Shown here: one piece after another, positions 36,340 to 46,867 of the stretch | How positions within the stretch are numbered: position 1 is the first letter of the stretch | Layout of the letters: each line of letters starts with the position of its first letter | Origin: Vitrella brassicaformis | Lineage: Eukaryota; Sar; Vitrellaceae | DNA length: 64,000 nt | Reading direction: 5' to 3' | Assembly (NCBI GenBank): GCA_001179505.1 | Contig: CDMY01000781.1 | Span: forward strand, 164,714-228,713 | Position numbers and translations under genes: made by a program | The notes under the pieces: generated by a model | What the model was told of the DNA's origin: nothing | Seen by the model: only the letters and a program-made list of their open reading frames with translations | Databases searched by the model: none

Positions 36340-37342
36340 CACGATGATGGACGCGAGTGCGGCCGGCTAGCCAGGGCCCAGGTCCGGTCCGCCGCTGGCC
36401 GATAGCTATGGCGTCGCAGCAGCTGGGGGCTAATTCAGTGAGTGAGCTGTATGGCAGCGTGTGGTGGGTGTGCGGGAGTGTCCGTGGAGTGTTGGGCGCA
36501 TTGTTTGGCCGGTCGATGCGATGCATGGAACTCTCCCTGCGGCTGCTGCTGTATAGTGAATCGTGTGCCGTGTCCAGTCAGTCAGTCAATCCATCAGAGC
36601 CTCCCTACGAGCTGGACAAGACGCCCGGTGACTGGAGCGAGAGGCCTTCCAAAAGCCTCTCGCTCCAGTCGCCAACCTCCTCGTTTTGCTCGTAGGGAGG
36701 CTCTGATCGCGCGTATGTATGGTGTCATGGTATGGATGAGACACAAACAGGTGACTGTCTCACCTCATCAACGTCGAAGGCAACACAACACAACCAACAT
36801 ATATACAACTGTCCCACCTCCACTCGACTCTGGTCGGACCCCACCCACGCAAACACGTACATTCTTGGCAGACAGGCAGACGGGCCCATCCGCCCACCAT
36901 TCCGTGTGTGTGTAGAAAAAGAGCGATTCACTCATTGATTTCGTCGTATGTATGTATGTATGATACACATCACAGCACAATCGACGCACACACGTACACA
37001 CGCACCTACCTACGTGGAGAAAAATACACACACGACACACCGAGTGGATGCTCCAACAGCCGGCCATATTGCATGTGAGAATTGGAAGGAACAGCTGTGA
37101 TCGTCGAGAAAATTGCTACAAGGAAGCGTTATCTTGGCGGTAGCACGCAGCGTTAAAACCCGGAAAAACAGCCCGTGCGGCCGTGCAACCTGGCCCCCTG
37201 ATGTGATTGGTTGCCTCTCGTCGGTCGAGAAGCCGGACCGCTACACGTAGCTAAAGCTAGCAGGTGGTAGTAACACAGAGAAAACGCGCCGAACACATCT
37301 GACCCATGGCCCTCCCTCCCTCTCTCCCCCACTATGGTTGAT
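36340..37342. other. Convergent intergenic region around the fold-back
   Basis: Apart from the inverted repeat at 36593-36707, this kilobase holds GT/CA-rich sequence and a short GTAT run (about 36946-36962), with no supportable gene. Confidence 0.55.
36593..36707. repeat. Long imperfect inverted repeat (fold-back) in convergent intergenic DNA
   Basis: A perfect 20-bp outer arm at 36593-36612 pairs with 36688-36707. A perfect 16-bp inner arm at 36630-36645 pairs with 36655-36670. The 17-bp segments between outer and inner arms are the same length on both sides but diverged, and the loop is 9 nt. The element lies between the convergent PIP-box and hybrid-cluster genes. It resembles a MITE-like fold-back or a hairpin RNA precursor. 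No flanking target duplication is obvious. Confidence 0.8.
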
Positions 37343-40257
37343 TCATGCAGCGAGTGAGACGAGCTGCTGGAAAGTGCCCCACTCGGGCGGCGACATCTTG
37401 GCCTCCACCTCATGCTCGGTGGCCAGGGGGACCAGCCCGAAGTCACGAGACAATACATCCAACACGTTCTTGGTCAGGAAACCCGGCAACCTGCACACAC
37501 ACACACACCGAGGGAGGGAGGGAGGGAGGGAGACGGGTGTGTATATGGGTGTCTGAGTGTGTGTGTATGTACTTTGGTCCGATGTAGAGGGGTTTGACTT
37601 TGAGGAAGAGGAGTGTGAGCAGCACCGCCACGGCCTTCTGCTCGAACCAGGACAGCACTATCGACAGGGGCAGGTCGTTCACCTAGACATGCACAGGTCA
37701 ACACACCGATGGGTGGGCGGATGGGTGGCCCCTCCCTCCCTCCCTCCCTCCCTCCATCACTCCTTCACTCACCCCGCAGTTGAGTGCATCTGCCAGCGTG
37801 AGGGCCACCTGGATCGCGCCGAACGCATCGTTGCACTGACCCAAATCCAACAACCTGCACCCACACAAACACGGACCAGGATCCTCTCTTGTTTGTCGCA
37901 TCCATCCGTTCGACAGACGATATACCTGGGCAGTGTGCCATCGATTTTGCCCATTCCCTCCTCCAGGTGGTTGATTCGGTATTTGCCGCACCCCAGCGTC
38001 ATCACCACAGACGTCTGCGGCAGCTGCTTCACCAGATCGGTGTAGAACGATCTCTCGCCCTCAGAGCCGTCACAGCCACCCACCAGATAAAACCTGAGAC
38101 AGACGCGGGCCGGGTCTCAGTGCAATGCAGGTGTGTGCGTTGGGGTGGGGTACCTACCGTTTGATCTTGCCCTCTTGGATGAGTTTGAGGACGGTCTGTG
38201 CGTTCTTGACGATCCACTGGTAGCTGTGGCCGACGTGGAATGAGGGCGGCATGTGCTTCTGCACCGGGTCACGCACGTTGAACTCGGTGTCGGCCTCAGT
38301 GAAGCCAGGGGCCGCCTCGGCAGCCTGCATAGCACACACACACACACACACACACACGCGCGCGAAGCGATAGAATAAAGAGGGAAGACTCCTGCACTGG
38401 CGACCTACCTGTATGAGCTTTGAGAGATCCTTGGTGCTCTCGAGGTGCTGGATGTCCTCACCCCCACACACGCCCGTCGTGAAGATGCGATCCTGAACAC
38501 ACAACAACACAAACACACACAAACACACGGTGGCTGGGTCCCCCTCCCTCCCTCTCTCCCTCCCTCCCTCCCCTGCACAAGCAATCTGCGCACCTTGTAA
38601 GGGCTTTTGTGTATGAGTGGCATGAGACAATTGGTCGTGACCAGGATGGCTCCGGGGAACTTGGAGAACTGACGTCGCTGGTTCTGCCAGGCACCCCCGA
38701 AGTGCCCGGCAAGGTGTGGGTATGCCTTGAGCTTGGGGTAGGTGTGGGCAGGCATCAACTCGCCGTGAGTATACACCTGGATGCCTCTGTCCTGACAACA
38801 CAACACAACACACACCCAAGGGCCAGGGAGGAACGCTGGCTTGATGTGTGTGGTGTGTTTTGGCTGGGCTGGGTGTGTGTGCGGCTGCCTGACTGACCTT
38901 GGTGGCCTCGAGGACATCGTGCAGCATGGAAAGATCGTGGCCCGTGACGAGAATGCACTTGCCTGCTCGGCATACAAAACGTGAGCTGAGCTGAGCTGTC
39001 TTGTTTGTGTGAGGTACAGTACCTGGTTTGGGTCTGACGGGCACTTCCGTCGGCTCCGGCTCGCCAAATGTGGCGTTGGCCTCAGACAGCAACTTCATGA
39101 CCAAGTAGTTGATCTGAACGGCCAGGGACACGTACACACACACACTTCTTTAAGTGCGATCTTGGCGATCTTGTCTTAAGCTTGACTGACTGATCCGACT
39201 CTGAGGGCCATCTCGAGGCATTTGCTGAGGTCCAGGGCGTCGGGCGATGTGAGGAAGGCCAACGCCTCGTAGGCGAACGAGTAAACAGAGGAGTCCTGGC
39301 ACACACAGTCCCTCCATTAATCCCGCATCAAGCTGTCTTGTCCTTCGAGCACACCTCCTTGCCGATGAGTTGGGCGTGTGCGGCATATGCAGCTGCGCCT
39401 TTGAGACCGTACACGACCAGCTCCTGGGCGCCTACCACATCCTCGTTGTCGACGTCATACTGCTTCTGCTCCACACCCGTCGAGCCGGCGATGTCCGTCA
39501 ACTCAAATATGTCGCCCTCAGCCAACACCGACGCGTAGCGAGACTGACGCACACACACATGAAGAGGAATAATGGTGGGTGTGCATTCCTGTCGAAGAAA
39601 GGGTCTCTGTTTTCGTGCGTGTGTGGGCGTACGGGCAGCTGTCTGTATTGTTTGCCGCATGCTTTGGCGAAGAACTGGTCGGTCAGGCCGAGGTGCGTGT
39701 TGGCGGCCGCCTTGACCTGAGCGATGTAGCCCTCCGTCTCGCGCAGGTAGTCGATGAACCGATCGTCGTCGAAGTTCACATTCGTCTGCAAAGGGCCACA
39801 CACAGACACAAAGCACTCTCTGCTGTAATCTGGCGTCGGTTGCCCCTCCGATGCACCCACCCACTCATTCACCATGGTGGCGAAGATGGAGTCCAGGAGG
39901 AAGACGTTCATCTTGTGGACGTCAAACGGCACCTCCACCACATCGCTCATCTCTTCAGACGGGAAGGGCGGCTGGTCGGCGAACTTGATGCTCTTCTTGT
40001 TGGCACGGAATGCGTCCACGAAGAAGCTGAGCTCCTTGAGCTTGTGGATGAGGAGGTCCTGCAGCATGGCCACCTCGGCCGTCTTGCCGCACTCGCCTGT
40101 CTTGGTGCAGCTCATGCCGTGAGACGTCTGCTCGCACTAAAGGAGAAAAAAGGAGAAAAACATACAATGTCGTGGATGAATCAATCGTTTGAGTGAGCGT
40201 CACCTGGTAGCAGAACATCTTGTTCATGGGCTGGAACTCCTCTATCTCGGCAGCCAT
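37343..40257 (-). CDS. HCP: Hybrid cluster protein (hydroxylamine reductase-like)
   Basis: A multi-exon chain from ATG 40257 ([18 protein letters not shown]) to TGA 37343. The N-terminal Fe-S motif is split by an intron: CYQC, then TSHGMSC and TKTGEC, giving the Cys-x2-Cys-x8-Cys-x5-Cys pattern. Hybrid-cluster ligand motifs appear in order: [93 protein letters not shown] and [15 protein letters not shown]. All the Cys, His and Glu positions expected for the cluster look present. The enzyme reduces hydroxylamine and, more likely in vivo, nitric oxide. No targeting leader is seen, so it is probably cytosolic. HCPs belong to anaerobic or micro-oxic nitrogen metabolism. Divergent from 40515 (257 bp apart). 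Confidence 0.92.
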
Positions 40258-40514
40258 GGTGAGGATCTTGTTGATATGCGAAAATCAGCCCAGCCACACA
40301 CGCCGGGTGTCGCTTTGTGTCTGACGAAGCAGCGCCACGCAGATCTTCCCTCCGGCTGGTATTGCCATTCTTGGTTTGATCCGACGGATTATTTGTTTGT
40401 GCGAGCTCGGGTGAGGGGCGTCTCTGGGGGCCATGCAGCCGAGTCATTCGCTGGCGCAACCGAGGACTGGTGTTCTGAAGGCACTCCTACAAAGACGCTT
40501 CCGTGCAGGACACA

Positions 40515-41276
40515 ATGTCGTGCTCGATGTCCTGCTGCGACACGAGGAAGACGGGCGCTCTCGGGACGCCCCTGTGCACGCCGAGACGGATAGAAGGTGA
40601 AAATGGTCCGAAGAGAGGGACCCAGATGCCCATCGGCTCACCCGGCGCCGCATCGACGTCAACAGCAGCGGGTGTCACGAGAGAGGGCTCGTCTGAGAGT
40701 CTGCGAAGCCTGGAGGAGACGCTGGCGCGGGGCGCGAGCAGCCGGGCAGACAAGCGGGAGATCCAGAAGGTGCTCAAGGCGGCGCTGGCCAAGTTCACCA
40801 AGGACATGCGGAAGGGAAAGCTGCTCATGAAGCTGGGCAAGAACGGGCGGCTCTTCTACCGATTGTGCACTATCGACCACAGTGAAGATGTACGTGGGGA
40901 AACATACAATGCGGGAGACTCACGGGCATGGGAGACACACCGCCATCTCTGTCTGCAGGTGTTTTCGATCCACATTAGAGGAGCCATAGTGGAGTTCCCT
41001 TTCGAGTCGATGCACCGGATAGACTACGGATACAACTTCGCGGAAGGTGGCCAGATCCCCATCAGCCTGCCGTCCGAGAGCCTGGCGGCGTCGATTGTCA
41101 TGAAGCTGGGGCCGCCCCCTGTGCCCCGGGGCGCCCCGCCCCTGTCGCCGCGCCATGAGGTGGTCAATCTGGTGTTTGGGTCGGTTTCTGAGAGGGACGA
41201 ATATGTGGTGTGCATGCTCCTGATGAGGAACAAGAGCCAACACAAGGCCAAGGCAAGGATGTGGAGGCTATGGTGA
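40515..41276 (+). CDS. Small PH-like protein with Cys-rich N-terminus
   Basis: Two exons (40515 to about 40889, and about 40960-41276). The N-terminus MSCSMSCC is Cys-rich and could be palmitoylated. A disordered Ser/Thr/Arg linker follows. From about residue 85 the sequence alternates beta-like segments: GKLLMKLGKNGRLFYRLCTI, VFSIHIRGAIVEFPFESMHR and VVNLVFGSVSERDEYVVCML. The last leads into a helix, the order of a PH-like domain. Apicomplexan IMC sub-compartment proteins pair N-terminal acylation with a PH fold, so that family is one possibility, but no Gly2 for myristoylation is present. Stop at 41274-41276. Function unproven. Confidence 0.5.
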   Translation: MSCSMSCCDTRKTGALGTPLCTPRRIEGENGPKRGTQMPIGSPGAASTSTAAGVTREGSSESLRSLEETLARGASSRADKREIQKVLKAALAKFTKDMRKGKLLMKLGKNGRLFYRLCTIDHSEDVRGETYNAGDSRAWETHRHLCLQVFSIHIRGAIVEFPFESMHRIDYGYNFAEGGQIPISLPSESLAASIVMKLGPPPVPRGAPPLSPRHEVVNLVFGSVSERDEYVVCMLLMRNKSQHKAKARMWRLW

Positions 41277-41395
41277 CCGATCGATGTGTGTGCTGGGAGA
41301 CGTGTGGACCGTGCGCACGTGTGTACGTGTGTGGAGACATGACTGCGTGTGTAGACATGACTGCATACACTGAGGGATGTATCTCTGCGTGACGG

Positions 41396-41420
41396 AGAGA
41401 GAGAGAGAGAGAGAGAGAGA
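41396..41420. repeat. (GA)n microsatellite
   Basis: About twelve GA units in the convergent space between the genes ending at 41276 (+) and 41681 (-). Confidence 0.85.
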
Positions 41421-41680
41421 CGAACACACACAAGAGGGGGGGAAGGAAAGCGGATAGTTGACTTGGCCACAGATGGAGTCTGAGCATAATACCACAATGA
41501 CAAATAGGTCTACAGAGCGACTCAGAGAGACACACAGGCAGACGGTCGGTGTGTCCTCCCTCCCTCACTGCATGCCCCCCTCTTCTGTTTCCAGATGCCG
41601 ACGCTGGATCCCAGACCGCATCTCCTTGCTGCGCTGCGTCAGCTCTCGATCCGCATCAACATCAACACGTCATTGCATGG

Positions 41681-42274
41681 TCAGTACGCCGGTGGGGCGT
41701 CTCGTCTGTAGCCATATGGGTCAGTGTAATTGTCATTGTAGCTGCTTCCACCGCCACCGTGTGGCGCCTGCTCACTGCTCCCTGCACACACAAACAGACA
41801 CATCCCACAAAGAGGGGAGACATCAGTGTTGGATTGGATTGTCTTGACACTGACCGTAGACCGCTGCCGGTTGCCCGTCAGGGCCGTATGGGTGATTGTT
41901 GAATGTGTCGACTTGAGGGGCCGATGGATAAGGGCCGTAGTAAGCACCAGGACTGGTAGAATAAGCGTCATATCGCCCATCCTGCTGATGAGCAGAGGTC
42001 ATTTCCATTGGCTCGATTGTGGCGGCCGCCGCTCCCTGGTTGGGGTTTCTTCTCCTCCTCAGCCGCCTACCCCTATTGCGGCATACCAGCGCGATGATCA
42101 GAAACACGACAGCGCCGCTGAACACACGAAGAATGCGGAATGACACAATGCGATGAGTGGTGTTCGCCAAGTGTTCGCTTACATGCCAATGGGCCAGATC
42201 ACACGGGCGATCCTTGCTGTTTTGAGGATGCCTCTCGAGCTCCTCATCCTGCCTCGAACACGCCCCGCACGCAT
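41681..42274 (-). CDS. Small single-TM protein with Tyr/Pro-rich tail
   Basis: Exon 1 (42274 to about 42180) encodes a basic segment ending GILKTARIARVIWPIG. It splices in phase to an exon continuing GAVVFLIIALVC, so the membrane helix spans the junction. An Arg-rich stop-transfer patch (RNRGRRLRRRRN) follows, then a tail rich in Tyr, Gly, Pro, Ser and Asn (YGPYPSAPQVDTFNNHPYGP), ending GYRRDAPPAY at 41681. The predicted topology is type III or tail-like, with the acidic/Tyr-rich part in the cytosol by the positive-inside rule. An in-frame ATG at 42388 could extend the protein into DNA used by the opposite-strand gene. Family unrecognised. Start codons of this and the next gene are 34 bp apart. 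Confidence 0.55.
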
Positions 42275-42308
42275 CGCGCCCCCACGACCCTGATCTCGCA
42301 CCCTCAAG

Positions 42309-44841
42309 ATGGGTGGCAGCCACTCCGCGCTCCGGGCAGACGTGAGCCCCCTGGCCTTTCTGCGGACGCTAGAGTAAGGTTCAGTCATTCACGTCTTCAG
42401 TATGTCATTCCCGGTGCGATTGTTGTGCATGCAGGAAGCTGGACGAGGATGAGAAGATGGGTGATGAGGCGAAGCTGGCGGCCACTCGTGAGCTCTTCGA
42501 GAAGGCCAAGAAGAGACGAGGTCTGGCCGACAAAAAGGGGCAGGTGACAACACGCGACGAGAGGGACCACAGCTATGACCAACAGCTGGTCGAGGGAGGC
42601 ACCTTGGCAGGTGAAATCCAGGCAAAGGCAGCAAAGCACATGCCTCACACGCCGTCCCATTTACCGTACTCTCACCTGCAGGCAAGCCGTGCAAAGGCAT
42701 CATGCGCTTCATCCGCGCCATGAGCGACAGGCCTGGCCGTGGGTGGCGCCGTCTCGGCCTGGAGGTTGCGTCGAGCTTCTTTTCGGTGGCTGCGGCACGG
42801 GAGGAGATGGTCAAGATGGACATCGCCTATCGCATTGTCGTCTTCTCACTGCCGGAGAGCGATGCACAGACCAGGACGGCCGACTTTGTGCAGCACCAAG
42901 TCTTCGCCGCCAGGCTGCTGAACGATATGGCCGATTTTCCCGAGTTTTTCCCGTCTCTGCTGTCCTCCACAACCATGAACGCCCTCTGTCTCCTGCTCAC
43001 GCAGCTGGCCGAAGTAAGCAGGACAGCTCAAGCATCCCTCTCCTGTGTCGTCCTTCCATCCATCCATCCATCCATCCTGATCATCAGGTGGAAGCCCTCG
43101 TCTTGCATTGCTTCGCCCGCCTGAGCGAATGGCTGGACAATCTGGAGCCTATTGTAGACCAAGGGGCCCTTGAGTACCTGTCACAATTCTTCCGCACCTC
43201 CCGCCCATCCATGTGTGTCGCTGCCAAGAGGAAGCTTGGCAGCAGTAGCAGGGGAGACAGGGAGAGCGAGTCGTCGGCCACTGTGGGGGAGAGGCATCTG
43301 CGAGCCATCCAGTACTGTGCCTCGGTGCTCGCCACATTTGTCAGATTCGGCAGCAGTGTCAGCGTGGAGTACTCTGTCATCCTGGAGGCGTTGCAGCACA
43401 CAAGTGACATCAAGGTGCTCGCGGAGATCTCACGCCTGCTGTAAGTGAAGGGAAAGAAAGAAAGAAATGATGCCGTCCACTTGCCGTTTCTTGATATGAC
43501 AGGTACTGGCTGCTGAGACGTCATTCGCCCAATGAGGTCCTCAGCAGGCTGGAGGCGGCCGCTCAGCCTTCGTCGCTGCAGACAGTGGTTGCCACCCTCT
43601 GCTCTGCGTGGACACACAAAGCCCTCCCGCTCATCCAACCACACCAAACAGACAGCGACAAGGCAGGTGCAGGTGGTGGTGCACGGCTGGTCACATCGCC
43701 ATGCACCAGTCCGTGCCAGAAGGCGTCTGGTGATGAAGAGGAGCACAGGCGGTGGGCTGACCGGTTTGTGTGTCACATGAATCTGTCGCTGTGGCTGCTG
43801 CTGCCACTGAGCCAGTTCAGATGGCGGGCCGCGAGGGCTGAGGGCATCAAGGGTAGGTTCGTGAGACAATGGACACATGTGATGCCTTCTTCTTCTGGTC
43901 ATTGTCTCTCATGTGTGCAGGTTTGAGTGCCGCGTTCGCAATGCCCGACAGCCTGCTCGGACAAGTGAGATACATTCATTTACTTATACGTACCAATCCG
44001 CTAGCTCTAACACACAGGTTGATGTGTTTTCTGCAGGCCACCTTAGGGTGTGTTCGGCAGATGATGGACACAGCAGAAGTGCGGCAAACAGGCAAGCAGC
44101 ACAAACAAACAAGACTCGCCAATCGATCACGGCACTTGCGTGTCTCTTTTCCTTTGGTGGCTTCAGAGAACGCCAAGATGCTTCGGTTCTTCTGCTGCCA
44201 GGTCCTGTGGCTGCTGCACCGCACACACGTGCATGACGGCCACACCAGCGAGGACAGACTGGCCATGCTCTCACTCCTGCTCGACACACTCGCAGCGTGC
44301 TCCACCACACGAGACAACCAACAACTTCTTAGAGACGCCGACGTCTGGCAGCTGCTCAGCAAGTAACTACAGAGCACATCTGTGTCTGTCTTCATGCCTC
44401 ATCTCCATATGTCTGTGTGCGTGTATGGTCAGCTGGGGCATTCTCAGTTTGGAGCAGTCCTTCCCTCATGAAGATGACGCAGTAGTGAGACAGGCGTTGG
44501 AGCTCAGCTGTCTACGGTGCCTCACGAGCGTGGCCACCCACCCCCTACACCGTCTCGCCCCACTCACCCCATACCCACCACGAACCGATGACATAGCCAG
44601 CAGCAGCGGCGGCGGCGGCTACACTGGCCAAAGGAACTTCTTGTCCTACCTGACTTCTCTGGTGGGATCGCAGTCAGCCCATGTGTCCAACCTCGCCACT
44701 TTCACGCTGATGGCCGTGTCGGAGGACTCCTTCCTGGGCGAGAGGGAGGCATTCATGACACTCTTCGCATCCATTCTGCAGGCATGGGAGCGGAATTCCT
44801 CGTTCAACTATGACGAGAGAGCCGCAACGGGCAGTCACCCC

Positions 44842-44872
<31 letters not shown>

Positions 44873-46349
44873 AGAAGGCAGAGGGGCAGATATCATCGCG
44901 CATCGATCCTCGGTTCAGGTCCCTCTTCATCAGGGGGGAGCTGGTCAGGCTCCGGATGGACTTCCTCACCACCACCGCGGCGCTCACGTGCACCTCGCCC
45001 TACATAGCCACCACATGTCTCTCGTGGCTCTCTCGTGTGGCCCTCGAGCCAGCCTACAAGCAGGTGGTGCTCGACAGCTGTTTGTCGAAGGTGCTGCTTG
45101 TCCTGGCGCGAGGCGTCATGGCGGAGGTGAGGGAAGCTGCTGCCCTGGTGGCCAACCTGCTGTGGGGCCATCATTCGTTGGTGTGCTGGCTCAAGATGGA
45201 CACGGAGCATGGGGTGGCTGTCGACTCGGCTTGTGTGCTGGTGCCGCGAAAGGTGGGCTCGCCTGTCCACGTGCCGATCGGTGAGTGACGGAATGACAAA
45301 GAGACAGAAACACCACTGATCGCTTCTCATCCTTTGATTGTCAGGTCTAGGTATGTTCGGTGACACGTGGGGTTTTGACTTCATCAAGAACAGCTGGATA
45401 GAGCTCCAACCGTCCGGTGTGCAGCCTTCCGCTCCTCCAGGGCTCCTCATCGCCGCCCCCACCAGCGAGACATTCGACTCCCTCCCACACACATTCTCAC
45501 CGCTACGAGAAGAGCAACCCACCAACGCCCTCGGCCTTCCGGGCGTCGGCACCGGCAGAGTCGAGAAATCCCGGCCGTCAGATGCGATGACGTGGACAAT
45601 GACGTGCTGGGTGCGCATGCCGCTGTCGCGAGACACCGACCACTGCCTGGTTGAGAGCATCAGGGGAAACAGGGTGCTGGCCATCAGCAGGGAAGGGGCG
45701 TGGAGCGTGACCACGAGAGATGGCGAGGTGGTCTCTGTGGACGTGCCACAGCTGCAGGAAGGCTGGCACCTGGTGAGTGTCGTATCCTCGGCCGATGGTG
45801 GCACCAGGATCGGTGTCGACGGTTGGCAGTATTCGCTAACCTCTGTGTGGATCGACAATGCCTTCTATGCCGTCGGCAACACACGCAAGGGAGACGAGCC
45901 GTTCGGGGTCATCTGCGATTTCCGCATCTACTCGACTGCTTTATCGCCGGCAGATATGTCTGTGATGCTGGAGGGCCACGTGCGTGACCATCCTGACGGC
46001 ATCGTCAAGAGGCTGCACGAGGCAGACGCTGCCGTCGCGTTGTCGAGGGGGCTCGCTGTGCCTGACTCAAGGGCCGAGGTGATGATGGGAAAACTCTGAA
46101 CAAAGCAATTCTTCTATGCCTTGGACACGTTGCAGGCCCTGCGGGCGTTGGCGAATTTGGCTACGCATTCGCCGAGGCGTGCACAAGTGAGACGAGTTGT
46201 ACATGGAGGTTGACATGAGAAGTTCCATGCGTGTCGGTGCGTGTCAGGTGTTTTCGGTGTGTTGGCCATTGTTGTTGGAGTACGTCAACTGCAGTCAGAG
46301 CCCCATGGTGCAGCGACAGGCCACTCGCCTGCTGCAGATCCTACAATGA
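42309..46349 (+). CDS. ARM/HEAT-like repeat protein with LamG-like insert and N-myristoylation signal
   Basis: About a dozen exons, near 1,100 residues. The start MGGSHSALR fits the N-myristoylation consensus (Gly2, Ser6), so the protein is probably membrane-tethered. The body is alpha-solenoid: LGLEVASSFFSVAAAREEM, LSSTTMNALCLLLTQLAEVE, RAIQYCASVLATFVRFGSS, AEVREAAALVANLLWGHHSL and the C-terminal ALRALANLATHSPRRAQ and MVQRQATRLLQIL. Between solenoid parts (about 45560-45990) lies a concanavalin-like jelly-roll: MTWTMTCWVRMPLS, GNRVLAISREGAWSVTT, LQEGWHLVSVVSSADGGTRI and FGVICDFRIYSTALSPADM. That order of strands is LamG/pentraxin-like. A lectin-type fold inside a cytosolic ARM protein is unusual. 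The final two exons are short, and the reading frame depends on the intron after 46076. Confidence 0.7.
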
Positions 46350-46867
46350 TACAGACAGGCAGACAGGCAGACAGGCAGACAGGCAGACAGACAGCAGAAA
46401 CAGTGCATCACGTGTGTATATATAGTTCGATGCATCGCATGTGAGACTTTTGCGATAGACTTTGAATGAAGGAGTGCTCTGTTGTCGCTAAATCGAGTCA
46501 TGCATGCCCACATGGCTGTCTGTGCCTGGACTGCCCACATCTGCCGACGACATGGCGGACACTTCTATGTGGATGTCTGCCTGGCGTGTCAGGTCTGTGG
46601 TGGATCTGCTGTCTCTGCTGTGACTGTCTGGTCTGTCTACCCATGACACGTACTTGGCGTCCATGCACATGTTCATATGTCGATACGATATACCACTGCT
46701 GCCACTAAACCATAAACGCATCCATGTTTGAGGCCGAATGGTGGATCTGGGAGACGATTTGCAAGCAGAGTGATGAATCCGATCCCCCTTAACTTCTCGA
46801 GCTCGCAACTCTCCTCCGAGAAAGAAGGGGCGCTCATTTCGCTCATTTCGGGTGAGAGAGTGCCGGG

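Noticed and set aside
36593-36707. Rho-independent-type terminator or rRNA/tRNA gene
   Set aside because: The stem is far too long for a terminator, lacks a T-run, and has no tRNA or rRNA signature.
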